A stretch of DNA of 64,000 bases from positions 62,001 through 126,000 of the forward strand of contig NZ_BBZF01000023.1 of assembly GCF_020884795.1 (NCBI RefSeq). Reading direction: 5' to 3'. This document shows positions 49,373-58,847 of this stretch, piece after piece (the first letter of the stretch is position 1; each line of letters opens with the position of its first letter). This DNA is from Micromonospora okii (lineage in GTDB: Bacteria > Actinomycetota > Actinomycetes > Mycobacteriales > Micromonosporaceae). The notes under the pieces were generated by a model. That model worked only from the letters and a program-made list of their open reading frames with translations. It searched no databases and was not told the origin of the DNA. The translations under genes were made by a program, and so were the position numbers.

Positions 49373-52300
49373 ATGCCAGCGCGGGGGGAATGCAGCATCT
49401 ACATCAGAATGCTGGGACCGATGACGGCAAGCGTGGAGGACCGCCACATGGAACTCGGTCCAGCGCAGCAGCGGGCCGTATTGGCGGCCCTGCTGGTCGA
49501 CGCCGGCAGGCCGGTCCCGTTGGAGGAGTTGGCGGCCCGGGTGTGGGACCGGCCGCCCAAGGGGGCGCGCAGCGCCCTGTACGCCCACCTGTCGCGGCTG
49601 CGGGGGCTGCTGGCCGACATGGCCTCGGAGCAGGTCTTTCTGGAGCGGATGAGCACGGGTTATGCGCTGCACGTGCCCCGTGACCGGGTGGACGTGCTGC
49701 GCTTTCAGGACCTCGTCGCGGAAGGCGGCGCGGCAGACGTGTCGCGGGACCGTCGGGCGGCGGCGCTCGGCGAGGCGTTGCGCCTGTGGCGTGGTGCCCC
49801 GCTGGCCGGCCTGGACACCATATGGGCTGCCAACATGCGGCATTCCTGGGAAATCCAGCGGACCACCGCGGCGGCTATGTGGGCGGCGACCGAACTCGAC
49901 CTCGACCGGCCGGAAAGCGTCATCTCCCAGCTCACAATGCTGGTCCCCTCCCGGCCCCTCGCCGAATCGCTCGTTTACGAATTGATGCGCGCGCTCCACC
50001 GCACCGGCCGCACCGCCGAAGCCCTGGACTGGTACGACCGAACCCGAAAGCATCTGGCCCAGGAACTGGGCTCCGACCCCGGAAAAGCGCTCCAGGAACT
50101 GCACATGGCCATTCTGATGGGCACCGCCGACGGGCGGCGGCGACCACCGGAGGACGAGCCGAAGGCCCGGCCGGAGACGCCGGTGCCGGCCCAACTGCCC
50201 GCCTACGCCCCGGGGTTCACCGGACGCGCCGACCACCTTCAGCGCCTGGACAGGTTCCTCGACTCCGGGCAGCGGACCATCGTGATCTCCGGTGCGGCGG
50301 GTGTCGGCAAGACGACCCTCGCGGCGCACTGGGCGCACCAGGTTCGGGAGCGGTTCCCCGACGGGCAGCTCTACGTCAACCTGCACGGCTTCTCGGGCCA
50401 GATGCCGATGCAGCAGCCGGCGGAGGTGCTCGCGCGGTTCCTGCAGACCCTCGGTGTGCCCCGGCAGGAGGTGCCGATCGACCTGGACGACGCCGCCGCG
50501 CTCTTCCGGTCGATCGCCGCCGACAAGCGGATCCTCGTGCTGTTGGACAACGCCGCCTCGGCCGACCAGGTCAGGCCCCTGCTGCTCGGCTCCGTGGGCT
50601 GCCTGGTCCTGGTGACCAGCCGCAACCGGTTGAGCCGGCTGGTGGCGTGGGACGGTGCCCGGCGGCTCAACCTCGACGTCATGACCGAGCCGGAGGCGGT
50701 CGAGCTGCTGTCCGGCCTGCTCGGGGACGACTACTCCGCCGACGACCCGGCGCTGCGCGACCTCGCGACCGCCTGCGGCTGTCTTCCGCTCGCGCTGCGG
50801 ATCAGTGCGGCACGCCTGTCGGACCGGCCGGACCAGCGGCTCGCCGACTTCGTCGCGGCGCTGTACGCGGGGGACCGGCTGAACGCGCTGGCCGTGGCCG
50901 ACGACGACCGGATCGCCGTGCAGGCGGCGTTCGACCTCTCCTACGAGGCGCTGCCCGAGACCGCGCGTCGGCTGTTCGGCCTGGTCGGCGCGTTCGCCGG
51001 CCCGGACTTCTCCACCGCGCCCGTCGCGGCGCTCACGGGGCTCTCCACCGAGGACGCCGACCGGTCGCTGGACCAGCTCGCCGCCATGCACATGATCCAA
51101 CCCGTCGCGGGCAACCGGCACACCTTCCACGACCTGTTGCGGCTCTACGCCCAGCGGCGGTGCGCAACGGAAATCGGCGACGGCGAGCGGCGTCAGGCGC
51201 TGCGCCGCCTCTGCGAGTTCTACCTGGCGGTCGTCGACGCAGCCGCCAAGATCCTCTATCCGCAGGTCTTCCGGCTGCCCCGGCTGCCGGACCGCCCGGT
51301 CCACGCCCCGGTCGCCTTCACCGACCATCGGCAGGCCAAAGCCTGGCTGGACGCCGAGCGGGAGAACCTGGTGACCGTGGCGGAGCGCGCCATGACCAAC
51401 GGGCTGCACGAGCCCGCCTGGCTGCTCGCGGACTGGCTGCGCGGGTATCTCGGGCTCCAGCAGCCGTTCCGGGACTGGTTCGCGCTGGCCGAGACCGGCC
51501 TGGCGGCGGCGGCGATCAACGGCGACCTGCTCGGGCAGGCCGCCGCGCATCACAGCCTCGCCCAGGCGTGCCACAGCATCAGCCGGTTCGAGGAGGCGCT
51601 CGAGCACCTCGCCAAGGCCAGGGCCCTGAGCGCGGAGGGCAACTGGCTCGAAGGCCACACGGCGGCCCTGTGCAACTTCGGCGTCGTCTACGCCGACATC
51701 GGCCGGCTGAGGGAGGCCCGGGAGCAGTTCACCCAGGCGTTGGAGGCGAACCAGCGGGCGGGGAGCCTGGTGGGCACGGCGGTGAACCTGGAGAACCTGG
51801 GCGACGTCCACCGGCTGATGAACGACCTCGACGAGGCCGTGGGCTGCTACGCCGCCGCCCACACCCTGTACACGGAGATCGGCTCGCCGCCCGGTCAGGC
51901 GAGCACGCTGACGAGCATGGGCGCCGTCCACCACGCCCTCGGCGACCCGTCCGCCGCCGCCTACCACGCCGAGCGCGGCCTGGCGATGCACCGCGAGAGC
52001 GGCAACCAACTGGGCCAGGCCGCCGCGTTGACCACCCTGGCGCGGATCAGGTGCGCCGCCGGCGGGGTGGACGCGGCGATCGAGTCCGCCCGGGCCGCCA
52101 TCGCCATCAGCCTGGAGTTCGGCGACCACCGCACCAAGGCGGACGCGTACACCGCCCTCGCGGAGGCCTACGCGCTCGGCCTGCGCGGCGACGAGGCGTT
52201 GCGCCAGTACGAGATCGCGTACGCCGTCGCGTCGGCGGCCAACATCCCCTATCAGCGGACGCTGGCCGTGTTGGGGCTGATCAGGATGCGCGCCGACTGG

Positions 52301-52426
52301 GGCGACGCCACGGACCGGGCGCTGGCCGAGAGGGCGCTGGAGACCGCCCGGCGGGCCGGTTTCCGCGCCCTGGAGGACGACGCGCTCAGCCTGCTGGCGA
52401 GGTTCGACGTGAAGGAGGTCGGGTGA
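49373..52426 (+). CDS. AfsR-type SARP regulator with NB-ARC and TPR domains
   Basis: About 1017 aa. Domain order: SARP DNA-binding domain (about 10-90; MELGPAQQRAVLAALLVDAGRPVPLEELAARVWD), BTAD (about 95-245), NB-ARC ATPase (P-loop GAAGVGKTT near 307; ILVLLDNA; LVLVTSRNRL; CGCLPLALRISA) and C-terminal TPRs (about 710-1010). This is the full AfsR architecture, typically a pathway-specific or global activator of secondary metabolism. The start is uncertain: ATG 49373, 49340 or 49409 are possible, with no clear ribosome site. It flanks the NRPS cluster and is the probable activator. Its 3' end overlaps the convergent AraC gene by 41 bp. Confidence 0.9.
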   Translation: MPARGECSIYIRMLGPMTASVEDRHMELGPAQQRAVLAALLVDAGRPVPLEELAARVWDRPPKGARSALYAHLSRLRGLLADMASEQVFLERMSTGYALHVPRDRVDVLRFQDLVAEGGAADVSRDRRAAALGEALRLWRGAPLAGLDTIWAANMRHSWEIQRTTAAAMWAATELDLDRPESVISQLTMLVPSRPLAESLVYELMRALHRTGRTAEALDWYDRTRKHLAQELGSDPGKALQELHMAILMGTADGRRRPPEDEPKARPETPVPAQLPAYAPGFTGRADHLQRLDRFLDSGQRTIVISGAAGVGKTTLAAHWAHQVRERFPDGQLYVNLHGFSGQMPMQQPAEVLARFLQTLGVPRQEVPIDLDDAAALFRSIAADKRILVLLDNAASADQVRPLLLGSVGCLVLVTSRNRLSRLVAWDGARRLNLDVMTEPEAVELLSGLLGDDYSADDPALRDLATACGCLPLALRISAARLSDRPDQRLADFVAALYAGDRLNALAVADDDRIAVQAAFDLSYEALPETARRLFGLVGAFAGPDFSTAPVAALTGLSTEDADRSLDQLAAMHMIQPVAGNRHTFHDLLRLYAQRRCATEIGDGERRQALRRLCEFYLAVVDAAAKILYPQVFRLPRLPDRPVHAPVAFTDHRQAKAWLDAERENLVTVAERAMTNGLHEPAWLLADWLRGYLGLQQPFRDWFALAETGLAAAAINGDLLGQAAAHHSLAQACHSISRFEEALEHLAKARALSAEGNWLEGHTAALCNFGVVYADIGRLREAREQFTQALEANQRAGSLVGTAVNLENLGDVHRLMNDLDEAVGCYAAAHTLYTEIGSPPGQASTLTSMGAVHHALGDPSAAAYHAERGLAMHRESGNQLGQAAALTTLARIRCAAGGVDAAIESARAAIAISLEFGDHRTKADAYTALAEAYALGLRGDEALRQYEIAYAVASAANIPYQRTLAVLGLIRMRADWGDATDRALAERALETARRAGFRALEDDALSLLARFDVKEVG

Positions 52427-53231
52427 CGCCCTGGCTCAGCCGGGCGTAGTAGGCGGGGCTGACCCCGACCAGTTGCTTGAAGTGCCGGCACAGGTGCGAC
52501 TGGTCGTAGAACCCGACCGCCGTGGCCGCGTCGGCCGGGGGAGTCCCGGCGAGGAGGAGCCGCCGGGCGTGTTCCACCCGGCGGCCGGTGAGGTAGCGGT
52601 GCGGCGGCAGGCCGTACTCCCGGCGGAACGCCCGGATCAGGTGGACCGGGTGCGCCTGGAGCAGCTCGGCGGCCTCGTCCAGCCGTACGCCCTCGGCGGT
52701 GTGCTCGTCGAGCAGCTCGCGCAGGCGCAGGGCCAACCGGGCTTCGCGGCGTACGCGCGGCTCGGTGCTTCCGCCGCGCAGGTGGGCGCGCAGCCGCTCG
52801 CCGATGAGGGCCAACCGGCACTGCGCCTCCAGGTCGTCCCCGCCCTCGGCGAGCAGGTCGTGCAACTGGCCGACCCGGGTCCGCAGCAGGGGGTCGCGCA
52901 GCTCGGGATCGTCGGCGGCCGGCCCCACCAGCGCCTCGTCCAGCAGGCTCCCGTCCAGGTAGAGCACGCGCTTGCGCAGGCCCTCCGGCGCGGCGACGCG
53001 CCCGTCGTGCGGCAGGTACGGCGGCAGCAGGGTGATCGTGGTGCCGAAGGCGGTGTGCTCCCGATGGTCCAGTTGGTAGTGCACCGCACCGCCATCGATG
53101 ATCAACAGGGTCCAGGCGTCGTGCGTGTGGACGGGATACTCGTGCTTGGCGTACTCGGCGTGGAAGACCTCGACGATCCCCGTCACCGCCGGCTGCCACG
53201 CCGCGATCATCGCGTCAGACGGAAGCCTCAC
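52386..53231 (-). CDS. AraC-family regulator with cupin-like sensor domain
   Basis: 281-aa protein. The N-terminal AraC-ligand domain (EYPVHTHDAWTLLIIDGGAVHYQLDHREH) is cupin-like. The C-terminal double HTH has LDEAAELLQAHPVHLIRAFRREYGLPPHRYLTGRRVEHARRLL and GFYDQSHLCRHFKQLVGVSPAYYAR. GTG 53231 is chosen because GGGAG lies 7 bases upstream; ATG 53210 is an alternative. It is divergent from the NRPS gene with about 270 bp between, so may sense a cluster metabolite or control the same region. Confidence 0.88.
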   Translation of the reverse strand: MRLPSDAMIAAWQPAVTGIVEVFHAEYAKHEYPVHTHDAWTLLIIDGGAVHYQLDHREHTAFGTTITLLPPYLPHDGRVAAPEGLRKRVLYLDGSLLDEALVGPAADDPELRDPLLRTRVGQLHDLLAEGGDDLEAQCRLALIGERLRAHLRGGSTEPRVRREARLALRLRELLDEHTAEGVRLDEAAELLQAHPVHLIRAFRREYGLPPHRYLTGRRVEHARRLLLAGTPPADAATAVGFYDQSHLCRHFKQLVGVSPAYYARLSQGVTRPPSRRTSPAG

Positions 53232-53504
53232 CCGTTTGCTCCCTGGGTCCTGCCGCCGCCGGGAACGCGCGCGGCTGTTGAGCGCCGACGATACCGGAAA
53301 CCGCGCCCCGGCAGACCTCGCGGCCGACGCGCGCAACCCGGTCCGGGGTGTCCCCGGGGAGGTTAGGAACGTCCAATAAGCGCCCCCGCCGGTTGGCCAT
53401 ACTCAACCGCCAGCAGGCACGCAGCCGCGAACTTTTGACGCTACCTGGGCGTTGACGCCACGTCGGTCGGGACGGGCGCTGCCGCAGGGTTGGGAGCAGA
53501 AGCA

Positions 53505-56500
53505 ATGACCATGAGCAAGGCTCCGGTGTCCCCTGAGCGTATGCCGCTGTCGGTGGGCCAGGAACAGTTGTGGTTCCTCGAGCAGATGGTGCCCGGCCGG
53601 GCGACGTACAACGTGGCGGCGACCCACCGGATCAGGGGACCGCTGGACGTCGAGGCGCTGCGCGCGGCCCTGACGGCGATCGTCGCCCGGCACGAGGTGC
53701 TGCGGGGCACCGTGTCCGGCGGGGACGGCACGCCGACGATGGTGGTCGCGCCGGTGTCGACGGTGCCGCTGCCGGTGGACGACCTGGCGGACGAGCCCAC
53801 GGAGAGCCGCGAGGACCGCCTGCGGGACGACCTGGCCGCGCACGCCGCCGCGCCGTTCGACCTCGTCGCCGGGCCGCTGTACCGCTTCAGGCTGTTCCGG
53901 CTCGGCCCGCGCGAGCACGTGCTGGCGCAGGTCTACCACCACATCGTGACCGACGGCTGGTCCACCAGCCTGCTGCTGGCGCAGCTCGCCGACGCCTACG
54001 CCGCGATCGTGCGCGGCGAGCCGGTGCCCGCCCCGGCGTCGGGCGGCAGCTTCGGTGACTACGCCGCGCGCCAGCGCGACAAGCTGGCCACCGGCGCGCT
54101 GGAGGAGCAGCTCCAGTACTGGGAGAAGCAGCTCAGCGGGCTGCCCCCGCTGGAGCTGCCCGGCGACCGGCCGCGTCCGGCCGAGCCGAGCTTCTCCGCC
54201 GGTTGGCTCAACGTCGACCTGCCGGCGAACGTCCTGGTGGCGGCACGTCGGCTGGCCGCCGATGAGCACGTCTCGCTGTCCATGGTGCTGACGACCGCCC
54301 TCACCGTGGTGCTGTCGGCCTACACCGGCGAGCGGGACGTCCCGGTGGGCACGGCCGCGCTGGGCCGCAGCGACCCGGACCTGGAGGAGGTGGTCGGCTA
54401 CTTCACCAACATGGTGGTGCTCCGGACCAGCCTGGCCGGCGACCCCTCCTTCGACGAGCTGCTGGCCCAGCTCGCCGACACGATGCTCGACGCCTACGAC
54501 AACCAGGACGTCCCGTTCCAGCGGGTCGTCGACCGCGTCAGCCCGCACCGCGACCCGGGCCGCAACCCGTTGTTCGGCGTCTGCGTGCAGGTGCTCAGCG
54601 AGCGCACCTCCGGCACCGTCCTCGACCTTCCCGACGTGGAGGTGGAGTCGATCGAGGCCGGCTCGCTCGGTGCGCGCTTCGACCTGTCCCTGACCTTCGT
54701 GGAGGCCGAGGACCGGCTGCGGCTGCGCGTCGAGTACGCCACGGACCTCTTCGACGCCTGGCGCGTCGAGGCCTTCGTCGGTCACCTGGAGCGGGTGCTC
54801 ACCGCCGCCTGCGCCCAGCCGAACACGCGGGTCTCGCAGCTCCCGGTCCTCGGCGACGAGGAGCGCGACGCGCTGCTGGCGGCCGGCACCGGCGAGCTGC
54901 TGGCCCACCGGGACGAGCCGGTCCACGCCGCGATCGCCCGGCGCGCCCAGGAGCAGCCCGACCACGTCGCGGCCGTGTACGAGGGCACGAGCCTGACCTA
55001 CCTGGAGCTGGACCGCAAGGCGTCCGCGGTGGCGGCCTACCTGCGCAGCCGGGGCGTCCGGCACGAGCAGATCGTGGCCGTGGCGATGGAGCGGGACCTC
55101 GACGCGCTGGTCGCGCTGCTCGGCGTGCTGAAGGCGGGGGCCGCGTTCGCGATCCTCGACGCCAGCCACCCGGCCGACCGGCTGGAGTACCTCCTCCGGG
55201 ACACCGCCGCGTCGGTCGTGCTGACCCAGGGCCGGCTGCGGGACCGGCTCCCCGAGGCGGCGTCCCGGTCGATCGTGGAGGTCGACACGGAGTGGGACGC
55301 CATCGCGGCGGCGGGGGTCGACGCCGGGCCGCTGGAGGAGTGGGCGGGGCGCGACTCGCTCGCGTACGTCATCTACACCTCGGGCTCCACCGGCCAGCCC
55401 AAGGGCGTCCTGATCGAGCACCGGGCCCTCCAGTCCTTCATCGCCTCCTACCGGCGCGTGTTCGACCTCGGCCCGTACGACCGGATGTTGCAGTTGGCGG
55501 CGCTGGCCTTCGACATGTCGCAGGGCGAGATCTTCGCCGGTCTCACCGCCGGGGCCACCCTGATCCTGGTCGACAAGGAGTCCGGCGCGGCGCCCGACGC
55601 CCTCGCGGCGCTGATGCGCGCGCAGCAGGTCAGCTACATCTGCATGTCGCCGACCATGCTCGCGCTGGTGGAGAGCGGGCCGTACCCGCACCTGCGCAAG
55701 ATCATGGCCGGCGGCGAGGCGGTGACCGCCGAGACGGTCAACAAGTGGAACCTGCCCGGACGACGGCTGATCAACTGCTACGGGCCGACCGAGGCGGCCG
55801 TCGGCTGCACCTCCTACGAGTGCCCGCACCGCCCGGCCCGCAGCGCGCCGCCGATCGGCGCGCCGTTCACCGACCGCCGGATGTACGTGGTCGACGACGC
55901 CGGGCGGCTGGCGCCCCGGGGGGTGCCCGGTGAGCTGCTGATCGGCGGCGAGGAGGGGCTGGCCCGGGGCTACCTCAACCAGCCGGGGCTGACGGCCGAG
56001 GCGTTCGTCGACGACCCGTTCCACCCCGGCGGCCGGGTCTACCGCAGCGGCGACATCGTCCGCTGGACCAGCGACTACCAGTTGGAGTTCCTCGGCCGCC
56101 GGGACGGCCAGGTGAAGCTGCGCGGCCTGCGCATCGAGCTGGAGGAGATCGAGTCGGCGCTCAACGCGCACGAGGACGTCGGCGTCGCGGCGGTCGCGCT
56201 GCGGCCGGACCGCCGGGGCGAGAACCAGCTCGTCGGGTACGCCACGCCGGCCGACCGGCGCGTGCCCGAGCCGGCCGACCTGCGCGCCCACCTGGCGAAG
56301 CAGCTCCCCGACTACATGATCCCCTCGGTCTGGGTGATCATGGACAAGCTGCCGATGACCACGGCCCGCAAGGTCGACCGGAAGGCGCTGCCGGCCCCCG
56401 TCCTGGACGACCCGGCCGACGAGTACGTCGCCCCGGAGACCGAGACCGAGAAGGCCGTCGCGGAGATCTACGCCGCGGTGCTGGACGTGGAACGGGTCAG

Positions 56501-56696
56501 CGCCACCGCCGCCTTCTTCGCCGTGGGCGGCAACTCGTTGCAGGCCATGCGCGTGGTCAGCCGGCTGAACAAGGTCTTCGGCGTCAAGGTGCGGGTGCGC
56601 GCGATGTTCGTCGACGCCTCGGTGCGGGTGATCGCGGCCGAGGTGGACCGCCTGCTGGCGGCGCGGGCGGGGACGGGTTCCGGCGATGCTTCCTGA
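53505..56696 (+). CDS. Nonribosomal peptide synthetase, C-A-PCP module
   Basis: 1063-aa single module. Condensation domain (about 12-445) with active-site HHIVTDGWS, as in L-to-L type domains. Adenylation domain (about 460-960) with YTSGSTGQPKG (A3), NCYGPTEAAV (A5), YRSGDIVRW (A7) and GRRDGQVKLRGLRIELEEIE (A8), then KVDRKALP (A10). Carrier domain with GGNSLQAM, Ser about residue 1012. By hand alignment the specificity pocket reads roughly D-M-G-C-I-A-C-V-G, which I cannot match to a known substrate. No TE, E or MT domain; a stand-alone TE follows, overlapping by 11 bp. ATG 53505 follows GGGAG. A C domain with no upstream module implies a donor from elsewhere or an unusual acceptor. Confidence 0.95.
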   Translation: MTMSKAPVSPERMPLSVGQEQLWFLEQMVPGRATYNVAATHRIRGPLDVEALRAALTAIVARHEVLRGTVSGGDGTPTMVVAPVSTVPLPVDDLADEPTESREDRLRDDLAAHAAAPFDLVAGPLYRFRLFRLGPREHVLAQVYHHIVTDGWSTSLLLAQLADAYAAIVRGEPVPAPASGGSFGDYAARQRDKLATGALEEQLQYWEKQLSGLPPLELPGDRPRPAEPSFSAGWLNVDLPANVLVAARRLAADEHVSLSMVLTTALTVVLSAYTGERDVPVGTAALGRSDPDLEEVVGYFTNMVVLRTSLAGDPSFDELLAQLADTMLDAYDNQDVPFQRVVDRVSPHRDPGRNPLFGVCVQVLSERTSGTVLDLPDVEVESIEAGSLGARFDLSLTFVEAEDRLRLRVEYATDLFDAWRVEAFVGHLERVLTAACAQPNTRVSQLPVLGDEERDALLAAGTGELLAHRDEPVHAAIARRAQEQPDHVAAVYEGTSLTYLELDRKASAVAAYLRSRGVRHEQIVAVAMERDLDALVALLGVLKAGAAFAILDASHPADRLEYLLRDTAASVVLTQGRLRDRLPEAASRSIVEVDTEWDAIAAAGVDAGPLEEWAGRDSLAYVIYTSGSTGQPKGVLIEHRALQSFIASYRRVFDLGPYDRMLQLAALAFDMSQGEIFAGLTAGATLILVDKESGAAPDALAALMRAQQVSYICMSPTMLALVESGPYPHLRKIMAGGEAVTAETVNKWNLPGRRLINCYGPTEAAVGCTSYECPHRPARSAPPIGAPFTDRRMYVVDDAGRLAPRGVPGELLIGGEEGLARGYLNQPGLTAEAFVDDPFHPGGRVYRSGDIVRWTSDYQLEFLGRRDGQVKLRGLRIELEEIESALNAHEDVGVAAVALRPDRRGENQLVGYATPADRRVPEPADLRAHLAKQLPDYMIPSVWVIMDKLPMTTARKVDRKALPAPVLDDPADEYVAPETETEKAVAEIYAAVLDVERVSATAAFFAVGGNSLQAMRVVSRLNKVFGVKVRVRAMFVDASVRVIAAEVDRLLAARAGTGSGDAS

Positions 56697-57504
56697 CGTC
56701 CTCGTACCCTTCGGCCCCGACGGCGACGGGCCCCCGCTGTACTGCGTGCACTCCGCCTTCGGCTCCTGCCACACCTACCTGCCGCTGGCCCGGCTGCTCG
56801 ACCACCGGCCGGTGACCGGCATCGAGGCGCCCGGCTACGACGGCGGCGAGGCGTTCCCGGGCAGCCTCGCCGAGCTGGCCGACGCGTACGCCGAGCTGGT
56901 CGACGTGGACCGCGACGGCCGGCCGGTGTGCCTGCTCGGCTGGTCGACGGGGGGTGTGCTGGCGCTGGAGACGGCCGCGCGGCTGCGGTCGGGGGGCTGC
57001 CCGGTCCCGCTGGTCGTGCTCGTCGACGCCTACGTGCCGCAGGACGAGCCCACGCCGACGGACCGGATGATCCGCGCCCGCTTCGTGGCCGGCTTCGCCG
57101 CCGACACCCTCGACCGGCTCCGCGACCGCTCGGCGGAGACGCTGCGAGTGTGGGAGGAGGAGGGCACCGGGGAGGACGCGTGGGAGCCGCTGCGCGCCCG
57201 CGGCTGGCTCCCGGACGAGCTGGACTCCGAGACGCTGGACGAGCGCTTCGCGGTGTTCCGCAACAACGTACGGGCCCTCGAACGGCACCGGGTCGCGCCC
57301 GGCCACCCGGGCCCGGTGCTGGTGGTCCGGGCGCGGGACTCGCCGCCGGAGACGCGGCGGTGGTCGGAGCTGGTCGACGACGTCCGCGAGGTCACGCTGC
57401 CGGGCGACCACCACTCGCTGTGGGACGCCGACGGGGTGTCCGGGCTCGCCCGGGTCGTCTCCGAGGCGCTGGCGCGGACGACCACGGCCGGGGGGCTGCG
57501 GTGA
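56686..57504 (+). CDS. Stand-alone thioesterase-domain protein
   Basis: 272-aa alpha/beta-hydrolase resembling NRPS-release TE domains rather than compact type II editors. Seen: PLYCVHSAFGSCHTYLPLARLL, catalytic Ser in LLGWSTGGVLALE (about residue 87) and late His in LPGDHHSLWD. It starts inside the NRPS 3' end (11-bp overlap), so the two are coupled. Likely releases or cyclises the carrier-bound product. It ends overlapping the MFS start by 4 bp. Confidence 0.9.
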   Translation: MLPDVLVPFGPDGDGPPLYCVHSAFGSCHTYLPLARLLDHRPVTGIEAPGYDGGEAFPGSLAELADAYAELVDVDRDGRPVCLLGWSTGGVLALETAARLRSGGCPVPLVVLVDAYVPQDEPTPTDRMIRARFVAGFAADTLDRLRDRSAETLRVWEEEGTGEDAWEPLRARGWLPDELDSETLDERFAVFRNNVRALERHRVAPGHPGPVLVVRARDSPPETRRWSELVDDVREVTLPGDHHSLWDADGVSGLARVVSEALARTTTAGGLR

Positions 57505-58778
57505 CCACGCGGGAGGCGACCGCCGTCGCCCCCCGGCGGAGCCTGTGGCGCGACGGCGACTTCCTCAAGTTCTGGTCCGGGGAGACGCTGTCGCTGTTCG
57601 GCACCCAGATCACCCTGCTCGCGCTGCCGCTCACCGCCGTGATGACGCTGAACGCGCAGCCCGAGGAGCTGGGCGTCCTGCGCTTCCTCCAGATGGTGCC
57701 GTACCTGCTGTTCGGCCCGCTGTTCGGCGTCTGGGTCGACCGCCACCGGCGGCGCCCGGCGATGATCGGCGCGAACACCGTCCGGATGGTCCTGATCGGG
57801 CTCATCCCGCTGCTGGCCGCGTTCGACCTGCTGACCGTGCCGCTGCTGCTGGCGATCACCTTCGGCGTGGGCATGGCCGCCGTCCTGTTCGACGTGAGCT
57901 GGATGTCGTTCGTGCCCACCCTGGTGCGGGACCCGGACTACCTGGTCGAGGCCAACGCCAAGCTGGCCACCACCGCCGCGACCGCCGACGCCGCCGGGCC
58001 GGGCGTGGCCGGCTCCCTGGTGAACCTGCTCTCCGCCCCGATCGCGATCGCCGCCAACGCCGTCACCTTCCTCGGCTCGGTGCTGTCCCTCCTCATGATC
58101 CGCACCCGGGAGGCGGTGCCGGCCCGCTCGCCGGACCGGCGGCCCCTCGCTGAGCTGGTGGAGGGGCTGCGCTTCGTCGCCGGGAACCAGTACGTGCGCT
58201 GGGTCGCCGTGGTCGGCGGCATGGCGAACTTCTTCATGTCCGCCACCCAACCCATGTTCATCGTCTACGCGGTGCGCACCCGGGACGTGCCGCCGTCCGT
58301 GCTCGGTCTGATGCTGACCATCGGCGCGTGCGGCGGCATCCTCGGCGGGCTGATGTCCCAGCGCCTGCTGAGCCGGCTGCGGATCGGGCACGTCTACGCC
58401 GGCGCCCTGATCATGGCCCTGGCCTCGTTGCTGCTGATCCCGGCGGCCTCCGGCCCGGCGTGGCTGGTCTACGCCATGTTCACCGCCGCGTGGTTCCTGA
58501 GCTTCGTGGGGCTGAGCGTCGTCAACGTCCTGATCATGAGCCTGCGGCAGACGGTCACCCCGCAGCGGATGATGGGCCGGATGAACGCCGCCGTGCGCGC
58601 CGTCATGTTCGGCGTCGGCGCGCTCGGCGGCCCGGTCGCGGGCGGCATCGCGGCGGTGGCCGGGGTGCGGGCGGCGCTGTGGGTCTCCACGGCCGCCAGC
58701 GCGCTGTTCGTGCTCACCGTGCTCTTCTCGCCGGTGACCCGGCTCAGGACGATGCCCCCGGCCGCCACGAACGACTGA
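57501..58778 (+). CDS. MFS exporter (EntS-like, MFS_3 group)
   Basis: 425-aa membrane protein with about 12 helices. WRDGDFLKFWSGETLSLFGTQITLLALPLTAV is the MFS_3 start; FGVWVDRHRRRPAMIGANTVRM is the loop 2-3 motif. It is cotranscribed with the NRPS and TE (GTG 57501 overlaps the TE stop) and probably exports the peptide product. A terminator hairpin follows, ending the operon. Confidence 0.92.
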   Translation: MTTREATAVAPRRSLWRDGDFLKFWSGETLSLFGTQITLLALPLTAVMTLNAQPEELGVLRFLQMVPYLLFGPLFGVWVDRHRRRPAMIGANTVRMVLIGLIPLLAAFDLLTVPLLLAITFGVGMAAVLFDVSWMSFVPTLVRDPDYLVEANAKLATTAATADAAGPGVAGSLVNLLSAPIAIAANAVTFLGSVLSLLMIRTREAVPARSPDRRPLAELVEGLRFVAGNQYVRWVAVVGGMANFFMSATQPMFIVYAVRTRDVPPSVLGLMLTIGACGGILGGLMSQRLLSRLRIGHVYAGALIMALASLLLIPAASGPAWLVYAMFTAAWFLSFVGLSVVNVLIMSLRQTVTPQRMMGRMNAAVRAVMFGVGALGGPVAGGIAAVAGVRAALWVSTAASALFVLTVLFSPVTRLRTMPPAATND

Positions 58779-58811
58779 CCGGCCGGGCGGCGCGCCCGCG
58801 ACCGACTGATC

Positions 58812-58840
58812 GGCCCGCCGGCCGGGACGGCCGGCGGGCC
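58812..58840. terminator. Terminator at the end of the NRPS-TE-MFS operon
   Basis: GGCCCGCCGGCC and GGCCGGCGGGCC form a perfect 12-bp stem with a 5-nt loop, between the MFS stop (58778) and the converging stop at 58848. Confidence 0.85.
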
Positions 58841-58847
58841 CGTTCGT

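Noticed and set aside
49157..52129. Minus-strand ORF of about 990 aa antisense to the AfsR-type gene
   Set aside because: No recognisable domain; the plus strand encodes a complete SARP-NB-ARC-TPR protein.
53403..56774. Minus-strand ORF of over 1100 aa over the NRPS gene
   Set aside because: Shadow of the NRPS; the plus strand has all core motifs.
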